A DNA stretch of 64,000 bases from Gonocerus acuteangulatus (GCA_946811695.1 OX328132.1:129924208-129988207); one strand, 5' to 3'. Positions 33,166 through 43,124 are shown, counted from the first letter of the stretch. Translations and numbers: made by a program. Notes: generated by a model not told the origin, from the sequence alone.

Positions 33166-33347
33166 GGGGTCTCCCGTGGTCTAGTGGCTAGCGCGCTAGA
33201 TTCATAAGCGGGAGATGGTGGGTTCGATCCCCACCGGCGCCAAAAAATTTCTCATCTCAGGGCTCGCTGAGAAAATTCCTGGCTGCACCCTGGATGTCGG
33301 CGCTAATGGCCAAGATTTATGTCGATGCGCCGTAAAAAAAAAAAAAA
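33166..33347 (+). mobile_element. SINE-A, full-length copy
   Basis: The head GGGGTCTCCCGTGGTCTAGT carries an A box (TGGTCTAGTGG) and GGGTTCGATCCCCACC a B box in a paired T-arm. Then come the body (CAGGGCTCGCTGAGAAAATT) and the tail ATGTCGGCGCTAATGGCC with GATGCGCCGT and poly-A. It is not a functional tRNA gene: the acceptor and anticodon stems do not pair properly. The flanking ATACATA motifs are compatible with a target duplication in the TA tract. Confidence 0.88.
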
Positions 33348-33382
33348 AAATAATAAAAAAAAAAAAAATAATAATAATAATA

Positions 33383-33387
<5 letters not shown>

Positions 33388-33448
<61 letters not shown>
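33388..33448. repeat. (TA)n microsatellite
   Basis: A TA tract follows the SINE-A tail and an AAT-rich stretch. Confidence 0.95.
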
Positions 33449-33450
<2 letters not shown>

Positions 33451-33640
33451 GGAGTTTAATGGAATTTCTTACAAAGATACTTTGTGTGATTTGAAAGGTC
33501 AAGTTGAAGAAGCAGCGAAATTCGTCGACTGGAACATGGGTGAAATTCACGCGAAAACAAATCGTAATGCCATGGTTTCTGCGTTACTACGCTTTCAGGC
33601 AGACGTTTTATAAGTAATTGGATGGAGAAAATCGAATTTC
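33449..33640 (-). mobile_element. Helitron-like body fragment, diverged
   Basis: It contains TTTGAAAGGTCAAGTTGA and TGAAATTCACGCGAAAACAA, decayed forms of the conserved block next to the TA core, in reverse orientation. Confidence 0.55.
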
Positions 33641-33727
33641 TAAGGACATAACTTCTGGAGGAATTTCTGGATATATTCTTATATATCTTGAAACCGGTTG
33701 GGAATCATGGTTTTTGATAGATCGAAC

Positions 33728-33978
33728 TCATTAGGAGATATCGGTGCTTAAATAGAGTAGTTTGCGATTTCCTGATGTGGCGCCTAAGATCTTGCTTCAC
33801 TTTGATATTTCATTTTACATTTTCACAAGTTTTCACATTTTTCACGAAAGACAAAACATCATTAGTCTTAATCATTCGTGAAGAATGTGAAATGAAATAT
33901 CGAAGTGAAGCAAGATCTTAGGCGCCTCAAAAGGAAAGCGGAGACTACTCTAATTAAGCACCGATATCTCCTAATTAG
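33728..33978. repeat. 250-bp imperfect hairpin
   Basis: The arms share GGAGATATCGGTGCTTAA, GGCGCCTAAGATCTTGCTTC and ATATTTCATTT in inverted form. The loop near 33840-33880 is short. No coding. It lies just before a Helitron-like terminus at 34028. Confidence 0.8.
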
Positions 33979-34027
33979 TTCGCTCTATGTTTGTATTCTA
34001 AGCATTCTAAATGACACAAGGGATAAG

Positions 34028-34076
34028 AGCGGAAACGCGCTAAGAATACGCAGTTCCTGAAGTCATACTTTTTTAC
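34028..34076 (-). mobile_element. Helitron-like 5'-type terminus, diverged
   Basis: GAGCGGAAACGCGCTAAGAA and GCAGTTCCTGAAGTCATAC are a decayed reverse copy of the AGTCCGACTCGCAGGAACTG...AGCGCGGTTCC terminus. Confidence 0.5.
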
Positions 34077-34133
34077 AATGTCTTGAGCTTGATGAGAGCA
34101 CAGAATCTTCATGAAAAACTTTCTGAATAGAGT

Positions 34134-34590
34134 CTGTTTATAGATTCATCAAAGCTAAGCCTCAAGGCAGTTCTGGTCATTTCTTCTCCCTCTATCCATA
34201 TTGGCCGTGATGTCCACATGAAGGGAACTTCAAAAATATGAAAGCCTTTCTAGAATCAATCAAATACCAAGACTAGCAGAGACAAATCTGAGGGAAGCTG
34301 AAGTTGTGGGGATTCTACTAGACATTCAACATGGACTCCAAGTACTTCTGTTTTTATGCAAGTAGGACAGAGGATTTCTCAATGGAAGTCCCTGACTCCT
34401 GGACAAAGAAATCCCCTTATTCCACACTCCTCCTGAAGACCCAAACAAAATCATTCTGCCTGGACTACGTATAAAGTTAGGACCCATGAACAACTTTCTT
34501 AGAGGAATGGAACAGTCATGAAATGCGGCTACCTGAGAGGAACATTTCCTTGCGTAAGTAACTTTAAAGAAGGTCGTTAGAGACCATGTA
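34134..34590 (+). pseudogene. Decayed copy of an unnamed arthropod protein family
   Basis: Across shifting frames the plus strand reads FIDSSKLSLKAVL (about 34140), SIHIGRDVHMKGT, NLREAEVVGILLDIQHG and LQVLLFLCK (about 34290-34365), and PEDPNKIILPGLRIKLGPMN then NFLRGMEQS (about 34433-34520), TFPCVSNFKEG at the end. The order and spacing match an uncharacterised protein family I recall as widespread in arthropod genomes, with a DSSKxSLKAVL...GLQxGxxKxxCFLC...LPPLHIKLGLMKxFV pattern. I know no established function. Several frameshifts and stops make this a pseudogene. A related N-terminal fragment may lie at 36155. Confidence 0.6.
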
Positions 34591-34671
34591 GAACCACCCA
34601 TGTTATGGCGTCCATCCGTCATCCATGGCGTCATGTTATTTGTTAATCCGAAAGTTCGAGAGCTTTGCTCG

Positions 34672-35043
34672 CAGACTACTGTTAGAACGAAGGTATCTAG
34701 GACGGTGGAATACTTCAATGCTTACACACTACTGTAGGAACGAAGGTATCTAGGACTGTGGGATACTTCAATGCTTACATGCTACTGTATGAACGAAGGT
34801 ATCTAGGACGGTGGGATACTTCAATGCTTAAACACTACTGCAGGAACGAAGGAATCTAGGACTGTGGGATACTTCAATGCTTACATGCTACTGTATGAAC
34901 GAAGGTATCTAGGACGGTGGGATACTTCAATGCTTAAACACTACTGCAGGAACGAAGGAATCTAGGACTGTGGGATACTTCAATGCTTACATGCTACTGT
35001 ATGAACGAAGGTATCTAGGACGGTAGGGTTCTTCAATCCTTGC
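34672..35043. repeat. 53-bp tandem array, seven units
   Basis: GAACGAAGGTATCTAGGAC recurs exactly every 53 bp (34685, 34738, 34791, 34844, 34897, 34950 and 35003). Two subtypes alternate (ACTGCAGGAACGAAGGAATC versus ACTGTATGAACGAAGGTATC), giving a 106-bp higher-order repeat. Confidence 0.95.
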
Positions 35044-35059
35044 AGGTGGAACGTTGTGA

Positions 35060-35515
35060 GGGATCTGCCAAAACAACAGTACAATCAGTAAAAAAAAAAA
35101 AAACGTTCTAAATGAATTTAAGTACTATTTCTCTACTAAACGTTTTACTAGGGTTTGCAATTCAATGTACGTTGCAAAACTTGTATTGCATAAAGCATGT
35201 AGCATGTAACCCGCTTATTTTTTATTTATTTATTTTTTTTTTCGTATTTAACATTAGGTTAATCAACAGAGTGGTAGGTAATACGATGATAACGAGGGAA
35301 GATTTAAATTTCACATACCAAAATTAGTCAAGAGTACAGCTTTCCGTTCTCCCAAAAAATTACTGTAGAACTGACGCAAGAGAGAGCTGCAATTAAAGGA
35401 CGAGGAGTACATGAGAGGTGTAATTGTGCGTGGCGGGCCGAGTTCTACTGCCGGCACGGCCTTTCAAGTTCGGCACCAGAAAGACATAATTAGACTAAAT
35501 TACTTGTCCGTAAGC
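35060..35515. other. No recognisable feature
   Basis: This is AT-rich, then mildly GC-richer near 35420-35470 (GGCGGGCCGAGTTC). No gene was supported. Confidence 0.5.
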
Positions 35516-35519
35516 AATA

Positions 35520-35855
35520 ATTTAAGGAGTGATTCCCATCTTGTAGCTAGCACACCTGCAGCACTCTCCTACCAACTAATTAAGGAGTGATTCCTGCCTT
35601 GTAGCTAGTACACCTGCAGCACTCTCCTACCAAATAATTAAGGAGTGATTCCCATCTTGTAGCTAGCACACCTGCAGCACTCTCCTACCAACTAATTAAG
35701 GAGTGATTCCTGCCTTGTAGCTAGCACACCTGCAGCACTCTCCTACCAACTAATTAAGGAGTGATTCCTGCCTTGTAGCTAGCACACCTGCAGCACTCTC
35801 CTACCAACTAATTAAGGAGTGATTCCTGCCTTGTAGCTAGCACACCTGCAGCAGC
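35520..35855. repeat. 58-bp tandem array, six units
   Basis: Units contain AAGGAGTGATTCC, TTGTAGCTAGCACACCTGCA and CTCTCCTACCA. Anchors are spaced exactly 58 bp apart (35524, 35582, 35640, 35698, 35756 and 35814). Confidence 0.95.
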
Positions 35856-35917
35856 TTGGTAAATAACAAAAATTGGTTGGGTGTAGAGATAAACTTCAAG
35901 GTTCAACCTACTGTGCC

Positions 35918-36112
35918 CATGGACGTATATAAGGGGGGGGGCCTGAAATAGATAAAATGTGTCATAAAAACCTTATAAATAAATTAAATAAGACCACTTA
36001 GTTCATAAAAATAATTTCTTTTGGGTGTAATAGCGTTTAAATTGGCTAACTATTCCAAGTTTTTGATTGTCAGTATTCCATACCCCTCAAATGCTCTCAG
36101 CCCCCCCCCCCG
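35918..36112. mobile_element. hAT-like MITE, truncated second copy
   Basis: CATGGACGTATATAAGGGGG begins a copy of the 24291-24542 MITE in reverse. It matches through ATTTATTTAATAAGAYCACTTAG-like interior to TCAGCCCCCCCCCC. The far TIR is missing. Confidence 0.8.
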
Positions 36113-36154
36113 GAATTCTTCCAGCTCGTGCCGAAATTATTTTATACATACAAC

Positions 36155-36320
36155 CATGACTGGGCCGCGACCTTCCACATCATTTAAAGGTTCCACTAAA
36201 GTAGGAAGACCGCGGAAAAACTTTGACAAGGCATCGTATAAAACAAAAAAAAGTCCGTCACGCAGGAGCTGCATAACTAAGCACTTTCCTCAGAATTTGG
36301 GTTGTGTAGACTGCTTTCCA
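36155..36320 (+). pseudogene. Coding-like fragment, GRPRKNFDKASYK
   Basis: The plus strand reads GPRPSTSFKGSTKVGRPRKN, FDKASYKTKKSPSRRS and CITKHFPQNLG. G-R-P-(K/R)-(K/R)-x-F resembles the N-terminal motif of the family seen at 34134, 1.5 kb upstream. The SPSRRS segment is homologous to the 59-bp array unit at 28567. Short and unproven. Confidence 0.35.
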
Positions 36321-36539
36321 GAAATATTTGCTTAAAATATCCTACATAAATAAAATAAAAACATGAATAGTTCTCTTTTAAATTTGTAATGAGTAACTGA
36401 TCAATTATTAATTTGCTTCCAGAGTTATGTTTACACATGGTACCTACTACACTACGTAATAAATACAAAAAAAAACTCATATTATCGTATTTTGATCTAA
36501 CGCAGGAACAGGATACAGTCACTCTAGTGGTAGAAAGCG

Positions 36540-37160
36540 CTCCTTGCGGCGGCTTTGTGAACCTACGTTTGGCGGGCTTTTCGATTGAAATATATTACAA
36601 ATTAAACCCCCGCTTTACGATTGACCGAATCAGCTCATTTTTACAACACTTCTTTCTCATGAGTTACCCACGACGTATACCACGTTTCGTTACAATACAG
36701 CAGAAATTACGACCGGTATGAGTATATTAGGAATTTGGGTCCGGAGTAAACCCCCCCTTCTAATGAACCGATTTAGTTTATTTTTACAACACATATTTAA
36801 CTGTAGATTACCACTACGAATACCGAGTTTCGTCGAAATATACCAAAAATCACGGCTGGTAGTGGCGAATTGGTATTGTGGGTCCGGAGTAAACCCCCCC
36901 TTCTAATGAACCGATTTCGTTCATTTTTATATCTCACTTTTCTCTCTATATTACCACTACGAATACCAAGTTTCGTTGAAATATAACAAATATTACGGCT
37001 GACATAGTCAAATTAGTGTTTTGGGTTCGGGGTAAACCCCCCCTTCCGGTGGACCGACTTTGGTGGTTAACGAACTCGTTCAATCGTTTGCTAATTGAAT
37101 GCTATATACCAAGTTTCGTGACGAAAAAACAAAAACTCTGGCCACTATCGTGTTAACAGA
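36540..37160 (+). repeat. Diverged tandem repeat, about 150-bp units
   Basis: GGGTCCGGAGTAAACCCCCC recurs at about 36737 and 36888 and, diverged, at 37022. It is followed by AATGAACCGATTT and CCACTACGAATACC. The last part matches 3225-3690 in the foldback element. Confidence 0.8.
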
Positions 37161-37162
37161 CA

Positions 37163-37340
37163 CATATATATATATATATGCATATATATATATATATATA
37201 TATATAGATATATATAAATTTTAACGGGGGTCATTTTCGGTGTCTACTAGGTAGGATCGATAAAGATTTGAAGACATTTTTCAAAAATTCCGTCATGAGT
37301 CCAACCTCAATAGCTACTTTCCTTCGGAGGAAAGTGCTAA
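37163..37340 (+). mobile_element. Helitron-like 3' part, diverged
   Basis: An interrupted TA tract (37163-37215) is followed by GGGGGTCATTTTCGGTGTCT and a block ending GGAGGAAAGTGCTAA at 37340, the decayed terminus with a weak hairpin. Confidence 0.5.
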
Positions 37341-37737
37341 AACGTAAAGTTGACTACGTCGCACAGTGGTACCGAGAGGGGAAAACCTCCAAAACCGAAG
37401 GTGTACAATCGCGTTTAAACTAATATTTTTTTTATACCTAATTAGTTGTAGAATACTGTTCTAATATTGATTTTATTAATAGTTATGACCAAAAAACACC
37501 TTTTTGTTGACAGTTTCCTCACCGAGTAAAAATCTCACAGTTTTTAGTGAAAAGTAAAACAATATTTTATACCGCTTATTTTATTCCTTAAAAAATGGTA
37601 TTACCCAGGAAGTCTCATGTATATATGCTTTTAAAACAATTTTCTTTTTTGCCAAAATGTACAATGTAATTGGTGCATTAAGGTTGTGAAGATATCTGTA
37701 TTGAAACTAAGTTATCCTTAGGTTTTTTTTGGCGTAG
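37341..37737. other. No recognisable feature
   Basis: AT-rich sequence with no supported coding or repeat signal. Confidence 0.5.
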
Positions 37738-37841
37738 AAGAAAAAAAGTCCGACTCGCAGGAACTGCCTCATCTTAGCGCGGTTCCGTTCTTATCCCTAG
37801 TCTAATTTTGAAAGATTAAAATAGAAGCAGTTATTATTTTG
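37738..37841 (+). mobile_element. Helitron-like 5' end
   Basis: AGTCCGACTCGCAGGAACTG, then AGCGCGGTTCCGTTC and ATCCCTAGTCTAATTT, match the terminus at 51170. GGAACTGCG...CGCGGTTCC can form a hairpin. The copy is split at 37842 by a Penelope-like insertion and continues at 38213. Confidence 0.65.
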
Positions 37842-37999
37842 TTGAGAGGAGATCGTTGACCGTTGATGATGCAAGGTAGGGATTGTCCGGGTTCGGTCAC
37901 TGCTACTTAATAATACATACCCCATATGTGTATGTATGTGGGCATATATATGTACATAAGTGTGCGTGTATATGTGTATGTGTATATGCATATATATAA

Positions 38000-38051
<52 letters not shown>

Positions 38052-38212
38052 AGGTATATTTACATAGATACGTGCACATATTAGTGTTAAATATGTCCTA
38101 CTTGTATTTACAGCCCTGATGAAGGCTTGAAGTTCAAGCCGAAACGTCGGCACAATAAAACCATTTTTACGATAAAATGTAGTTTTATTAAGTAGCAGTG
38201 ACCGAACCCTGA
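37842..38212 (+). mobile_element. Penelope-like foldback with hammerhead, inserted in a Helitron-like copy
   Basis: It is bracketed by CAGTTATTATTTTG (37828-37841) and CAGTTATATTTTG (38213-38225), a duplication with one indel. The undisrupted host sequence can be read at 51250-51280. Terminal inverted segments are GGGTTCGGTCACTGCTACTT (near 37888) and its reverse complement (near 38190). The interior holds a compound TA tract (37985-38048) and one hammerhead core. Confidence 0.8.
38116..38148 (+). ncRNA. Hammerhead ribozyme motif, canonical core
   Basis: CTGATGA, stem II GGCTTGA-AGT-TCAAGCC, a perfect seven-pair stem, then GAAACGTC. Upstream GCC and downstream GGC can start helix I. Of the copies here this has the textbook CUGAUGA core. 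Minimal helix III suggests action as a dimer, as proposed for Penelope-like hammerheads. Confidence 0.85.
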
Positions 38213-39412
38213 CAGTTATATTTTGGTTCCACCAGTCTTGAAAGGTAGGATTTACAATCTTACCTGGAAGGGTCGGTAACACTAGAAACCGTCACGCTAG
38301 TTACAAGGTCTTGGAATCTTGGAACTCTATATTTCTAACAATAAATTGTTTTTGTTATTTTACTTAACCTGTTTTATTTTCGAATACATTATCCAACTAT
38401 AAGCAATTAAAAAATAACAAGGAATAAAATACAGACAAAAAGAACACTTCGAATAAGCGAAATCAATTACTTTAAAGCTTTAAGCTCTTATTTCTCCGAT
38501 TGACATCGCCTAATCAAAACTTTCATTAGAACCTTTTATGTAGAGCATTTAATAAGCTTTCTAATGGTATTCTTCCGTTTACCAAAATTCTCAACAGTTT
38601 TCGAGATATTAATGAAAGTTCCCAAAATTTATATTATTTCTAGCAACAGAAAATTGGCCTCATTTTTCATATCCTGTTTTACACACAAAATTTTCGCAAC
38701 ATAATAAATTACAAAAATAAAAAGCAATAAAAAACGAAGGGAAAGAGACAAAAATTACAACAAGAACGACAAAAACCCGTTCATAAGAACAAAACAGACG
38801 TATTTGAAGTTTTAAGCACTTATTTCTCCGATTGCCATAACCTAATCAAAAATAGTTTTAGAATCTTTTTTGGAGAGAATTTAGTAAGCTTTCAAATAGT
38901 TTCTATCCACTTACCACGATTTCCCAACCGTGTTCGAGATATTAATGAAAGTATACGAACTTCCCAAAACTTTTCGTGTCTGTTCATAAAATATTTTATT
39001 CTAACCCTTCCTTAACTCCAAACGTAACAAAACTTTCAACATATTAGTTTTAATGAAAGTAGAACATGCAGATAAAGTTTCAACTGAATCCCGTAATTCT
39101 AAGTACCCAAACCAAAAACGGTATTCAAAAACTATTTTTCCAATTTTCTCGAAAACGGTTAAAGCGATCGCCTTCAAAATGGTTTCATTCGTTTTCCTAG
39201 CCCAGGAATCATATAAAACGAGTACTTACAAGCTTATGAACTCAAAAACGTAAGCGTTACGATTTTTTTTGCGCGAATTTCGCCCCAAACGCCATCTTCC
39301 AGTCGGCGGATTTTGCTGGTTAACGAACTTGACCTTTCAATTTGTACGAAGGATTTTTGTACCAAATTTCATAAAAATCGGACCATTCGTCTTCTATTTA
39401 GAGAGCGAACAG

Positions 39413-39479
<67 letters not shown>

Positions 39480-39500
39480 TATACATATATATATATACAA
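38213..39500 (+). mobile_element. Helitron-like copy, body and core
   Basis: This continues the copy begun at 37738 and merges with further body sequence. Conserved block GCGCGAATTTCGCCCCAAAC lies at 39272 and the (TA)n core at 39417-39500. The 3' hairpin block is missing; unrelated sequence starts at 39509. Body segments near 38480-38640 and 38820-39050 repeat, so two bodies may be fused. Confidence 0.6.
39417..39500. repeat. (TA)n microsatellite
   Basis: This is the core of the Helitron-like copy, with an AAATAAATATATAC interruption. Confidence 0.95.
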
Positions 39501-40140
39501 ATTTGAACTATGCTGTCAGCATAGTTTTGCCTAAAAGTACATGTTTTCAAGTTGCTGCCCTATAGATTTCATCGCCGTACCCGGCCGTATGTGTGCAGAG
39601 CCTAATAAAATGAATTAATCCCATTATTTCACGAAAAACGAGTTTCCCATTATTATTTTCTACAGAGAGTTGTTGAACAGCTTGTGGTAGGAAGTAACTT
39701 AACATTAACACTATGATCCGCCTAATAGCTTCTGTGAAACTCTTACAATTTATCCGTTATAAGCGGAAATTGCAATAAAGTGGAATACTCCGAGAACAGT
39801 TAACAGTATTACATTGGTTGTTTATTTATTCAACTAACCACTCGAAAATACATTTTGAAATATTCATATCTCTACAAGAGAGAGAAAAACTTTATTTCAG
39901 AAAAGTTTGGTTACCCAACTAAATTGGATTGCTCCACACACAACATAGTAATCAACCCTTCAAATCTGGGTATTCCAATGAAAAACAAAAAAAAGTATAA
40001 GAACGAATAAGTAAAACAACAACAAAAATTATATAAATGATATAAAATGATGAAATTAGTGATAAAAATGGGGGGGGCAATAAAATATTAATAATAAATA
40101 TACAAAAGAGTTAAATAGTAAATAAAATGGTAGGAGAAAA
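39501..40140. other. No recognisable feature
   Basis: A small perfect palindrome AACTATGCTG-T-CAGCATAGTT lies at 39506-39526. The rest is unassigned. Confidence 0.5.
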
Positions 40141-40395
40141 TATGCGGTGAGCCATATATGTGGTTCTGAATAATGGCGAGGGGGTCAATAAGAATCGATT
40201 CTGCTATTCTTCCTAGAATATCCTCGCTGATTCCTATTTCCTGAAAGAATGCCGCTGTTTCCTTGGGAATGGTGCCTCGGGAGCCATATATGTGGTTCTG
40301 AATAATGGCGAGTGAGTCAATAAGAATTGATTCTGCTATTCTTCCTAGAATGTCCTCGCTGATTCCTATTTCCTAAAAGAATGCCGCTGTTTCCT
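40141..40395. repeat. 123-bp tandem duplication in LINE C-terminus
   Basis: Two copies of GAGCCATATATGTGGTTCTG...CCTTGGGAATGGTGCCTCGG are present. The unit is 41 codons, so it preserves the minus-strand frame. Confidence 0.93.
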
Positions 40396-41285
40396 TGGGA
40401 ATGGTGCCTCGGGAGCCGAACCATAGTCCCTTCACGGAGAATTCTCTTGATCCATAGCTCTCCCGGAACTTTTCCTTATAGTAAGAGATGCACTTCTCGT
40501 ATATGGCTTGCTTCTCTTTATTTATGTTTTGGCTTTGATTGTTATCATTGCCTTCATAACGAATCGTTGGGTCTATGATAAGAGCCGTTTTGGTTTTCCG
40601 TTTGAAGGCAACGATGTCGGCATATCTTGAGGAGCCTTCATCGTCAATGCTGTAAACTTCCTCGAAGCAGTCGTGACCATTGTCTTTTATAAGCTCCATG
40701 AGAGTTTGCTTCACGTTGTTATGGCGACGTGTAACCAGATGCATGTTGTGGTCGCAACTTCCCAGCACATGTGCTGGCGTTTCTTTCTCTTTGCCACATC
40801 TGCGACAAAGGAGACCAACATCCCTTGGTTCACTGCTAATGCCAGGAACAGCTCGAAGAGGTGCATAATTAATATTAATTTTTAATGCATTTATCCATTC
40901 GGAGCCCGATAAAACTTCTCTGTTGTAAATGAACTTATTTGCTTTTGGACAGTCTTTGAAGTGTCGGACTCCAATACCCTGCCACTTCGAGTTAGCCCAT
41001 TCATTGAAAGAGTTTTCTCTCAAGGTCTGCCTCAGCTTCTTTATGTTCTGCATGTCGCTGATAACGTCCGTTGGAATTTCGAGTGTTTGGGCACATTCGA
41101 ACGACTCCTTAGTACAATGAAAAAAAGAATGAAATAATTCGTCCGAAACACCGTCGAGCTTTTGAGCAATAGACCAATGCTGCAACGGAGCTTCCCAGTG
41201 GCATCGAAGCAAGCCAAGTCCCCTGTATCGACGAGGTGCATACAGCATTCCATTGCAAGCATTGGCAGGCAATCCTAATATTGCC
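40373..41285 (-). pseudogene. R2-like ORF: zinc motif and endonuclease domain
   Basis: A 300-codon frame. Early residues RRYRGLGLLRCHWEAPLQHW belong to the thumb. Around residues 180-195 the CCHC motif reads LCRRCGKEKETPAHVLGSC. Residues around 225-245 read SSRYADIVAFKRKTKTALII with DPTIRYE, the D...(I)D acidic pattern expected in the endonuclease. It ends SRGTIPKETAAFF at a TAG (40373-40375). In the duplicated downstream copy that codon is CAG and the frame continues QEIGISEDILGRIAES. The stop is therefore a point mutation. Confidence 0.85.
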
Positions 41286-41373
41286 TAAGTAAAGATGGAA
41301 TGGTTGGGATTCGGCTAAATAAACCGGTCCATCTTTACTTATCACCTCGACGGCTAACTATCTAATCATCATG
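41286..41373. mobile_element. 88-bp mini Penelope-like foldback
   Basis: It is flanked by an 11-bp duplication CTAATATTGCC (41275-41285 and 41374-41384) and interrupts the LINE ORF. Left part TAAGTAAAGATGGAATGG...TTCGGCTAAA matches 31599-31632. The right part is the reverse complement of 31568-31612. It is only the outer ends of a unit-1-type foldback, with no hammerhead. Confidence 0.85.
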
Positions 41374-41677
41374 CTAATATTGCCTTTACGCTCCTTGGAA
41401 TTCTGCCATCCACACCTTCCAGGAAGGACTGAGGGATTTTAATGAGAGGCACTGTTTGGAATGGATAGGCGAGGCAAGGGAAAATATACTGATTTATCAT
41501 GTTCAGTTTTTGATCGGGCTTTAGCAGATTAGAGGATGTCAGGAGCTCTAAATTGCTTGTCAATGTGCGTACCGAATCTTCTTTAAAAGCAATTTCTGAA
41601 TCGAATGGATTAAAATATGACTTTTTTAAATTGAATACTTGCTTTTTTTCATAATGTAAAACCCGTTTTTCTCCCAC
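41374..41677 (-). pseudogene. R2-like ORF: RT thumb portion
   Basis: The minus strand reads SSNLLKPDQKLNMINQYIFP, CLAYPFQTVPLIKIPQSFLE and GVDGRIPRSVKAILAL, the post-catalytic segment of R2-type RTs. It joins in frame with the next segment once the insertion and one duplication copy are ignored. Upstream sequence is not recognisable RT. Confidence 0.8.
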
Positions 41678-41690
41678 AATAATTATTCTA

Positions 41691-42190
41691 TGGAATTAAC
41701 TGTGGTCTCATTCGACTCGGCACAAAAAAATACTTCAAAAATGTATCTGAAATCAAAATGATTCACGTATGTAAACGTTTTTTTTTTTTCCAAAATTGGG
41801 CGTTTGGCACCACTGTTCGTTGTTCAATCATGCAGTGTTGCAGAGTTGGTGACTGCTTCAGGAGTAGCAGCACGCGCACAAAGGAAACGAAAAATTGCTA
41901 TGCCAATTAGAAAGATAAATGAATGCCCAGTTGCTGCTCCTTCTTCTAAATGTAATTTAATAGTATTAGTTTATTATATTATTAAGTAAATTCAGTAGAA
42001 ATTGTTTTTCGTTTCAAATGAAGATATTCATTAGTTTTTAATTTTTCCAATTATTCTCCTGGCAATCCTCTTTGAATCAATTTTTAATAAATAAAATTGT
42101 TTTATTTTGGAATTGCGTGTCTTGATTGGTCGATACAGATGCGAAATGCATGAAATCTAATTTTGTCCAGCTAGATTCGTGAAACGACAC
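41691..42190. other. No recognisable feature
   Basis: Nothing supported was seen. Confidence 0.5.
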
Positions 42191-42199
42191 ACTGTGCGG

Positions 42200-42258
42200 C
42201 GGCAGGAATTTTGGATTCCGGTGCTAATGGCCCGGATGTCAACGCGCCGTAAAAAAAA
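42200..42258 (+). mobile_element. SINE-A tail fragment
   Basis: GGATTCCGGTGCTAATGGCC, GGATGTCAACGCGCCG and poly-A match the conserved SINE-A 3' end. Confidence 0.75.
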
Positions 42259-42279
42259 TAAATAGAACAAAAATAATAG

Positions 42280-42630
42280 AAGGATGAAAGAAGAAGAGAA
42301 GACGGAATTGCCTAACTTTACTCGATGTGACCGGGCCTTTCCAGCATAGAAGGATGAAAGAAGAAGAGAAGACGGAATTGCCTAACTTTACTCGATGTGA
42401 CCGGGCCTTTCCAGCATAGAAGGATGAAAGAAGAAGAGAAGACGGAATTGCCTAACTTTACTCGATGTGACCGGGCCTTTCCAGCATAGAAGGATGAAAG
42501 AAGAAGAGAAGACGGAATTGCCTAACTTTACTCGATGTGACCGGGCCTTTCCAGCATAGAAGGATGAAAGAAGAAGAGAAGACGGAATTGCCTAACTTTA
42601 CTCGATGTGACCGGGCCTTTCCAGCATATG
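42280..42630. repeat. 70-bp tandem array, five units
   Basis: Units contain AGGATGAAAGAAGAAGAGAA, GACGGAATTGCCTAACTTTA and TGTGACCGGGCCTTTCCAGC. Spacing is 70 bp and the copies are almost identical. Confidence 0.96.
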
Positions 42631-42739
42631 TTGGCCAGCGGAATATTTTACGGACAATGGATCAAAAGAAAAAGGAATATCAATTGGTTTATGGAAAAAA
42701 CAAAACATCTTTCATAGACGTCAGAGATGGGCAAAATTT

Positions 42740-43055
42740 TATTTATAAATAAAAATACGAATTTATTCGTACTTCATATATTTGTGAATACGAATATAAA
42801 TAAATTCGTATTCATAAGTATGAATACGAATTTATTTTTATTTACATATATTAAATATAAAAATACAAATAAAATTTTATTCGCAAATTTTCCTGCGAAT
42901 ACAAATAATTTTACAGAAAAAATTGTAAATAATCACAAAAAATGTGAATATTTACAAAAAATCAAGTGATTACAAAAAAAATCACATTAAAATATACGAA
43001 TACAAATTTATTCACAATAAAATTCGCAAATAAATTATGAATTTATTCGTATTAA
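42740..43055. repeat. AT-rich block of self-complementary AATACGAAT motifs
   Basis: GAATACGAATTTATT, TTATTCGTATT and variants recur at irregular spacing, so many short hairpins are possible. No fixed period was seen. Confidence 0.6.
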
Positions 43056-43124
43056 GATAATATTACGAAAGTTATTGAAGGTGTATTTTTTGTTTGATGG
43101 AGGTACAGATGACAAACTGTGTAC

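Larger units (their letters stand above)
40141..41690 (-). mobile_element. R2-like LINE remnant (restriction-like endonuclease type)
   Basis: The minus strand encodes, from 41677 leftward, the RT thumb region, a CCHC zinc motif and a restriction-enzyme-like endonuclease domain, the order of site-specific R2-group LINEs. The RT palm is missing, so the copy is 5'-truncated. It carries an 88-bp insertion (41286-41373) and a 123-bp duplication at its 3' end. No rDNA target is visible, so it belongs to a dispersed relative or a dead-on-arrival copy. Confidence 0.82.

Noticed and set aside
33166..33245. tRNA gene
   Set aside because: A and B boxes are present but acceptor and anticodon stems do not pair, and the sequence continues into a SINE body with poly-A. 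The same head is repeated elsewhere.
34326..34718. 130-codon minus-strand ORF
   Set aside because: It is antisense to the plus-strand pseudogene at 34134-34590 and shows no motif of its own.
40381..41262. Several 60-78-codon frames on the plus strand and other minus frames
   Set aside because: They are shadows of the R2-like ORF in the same interval.
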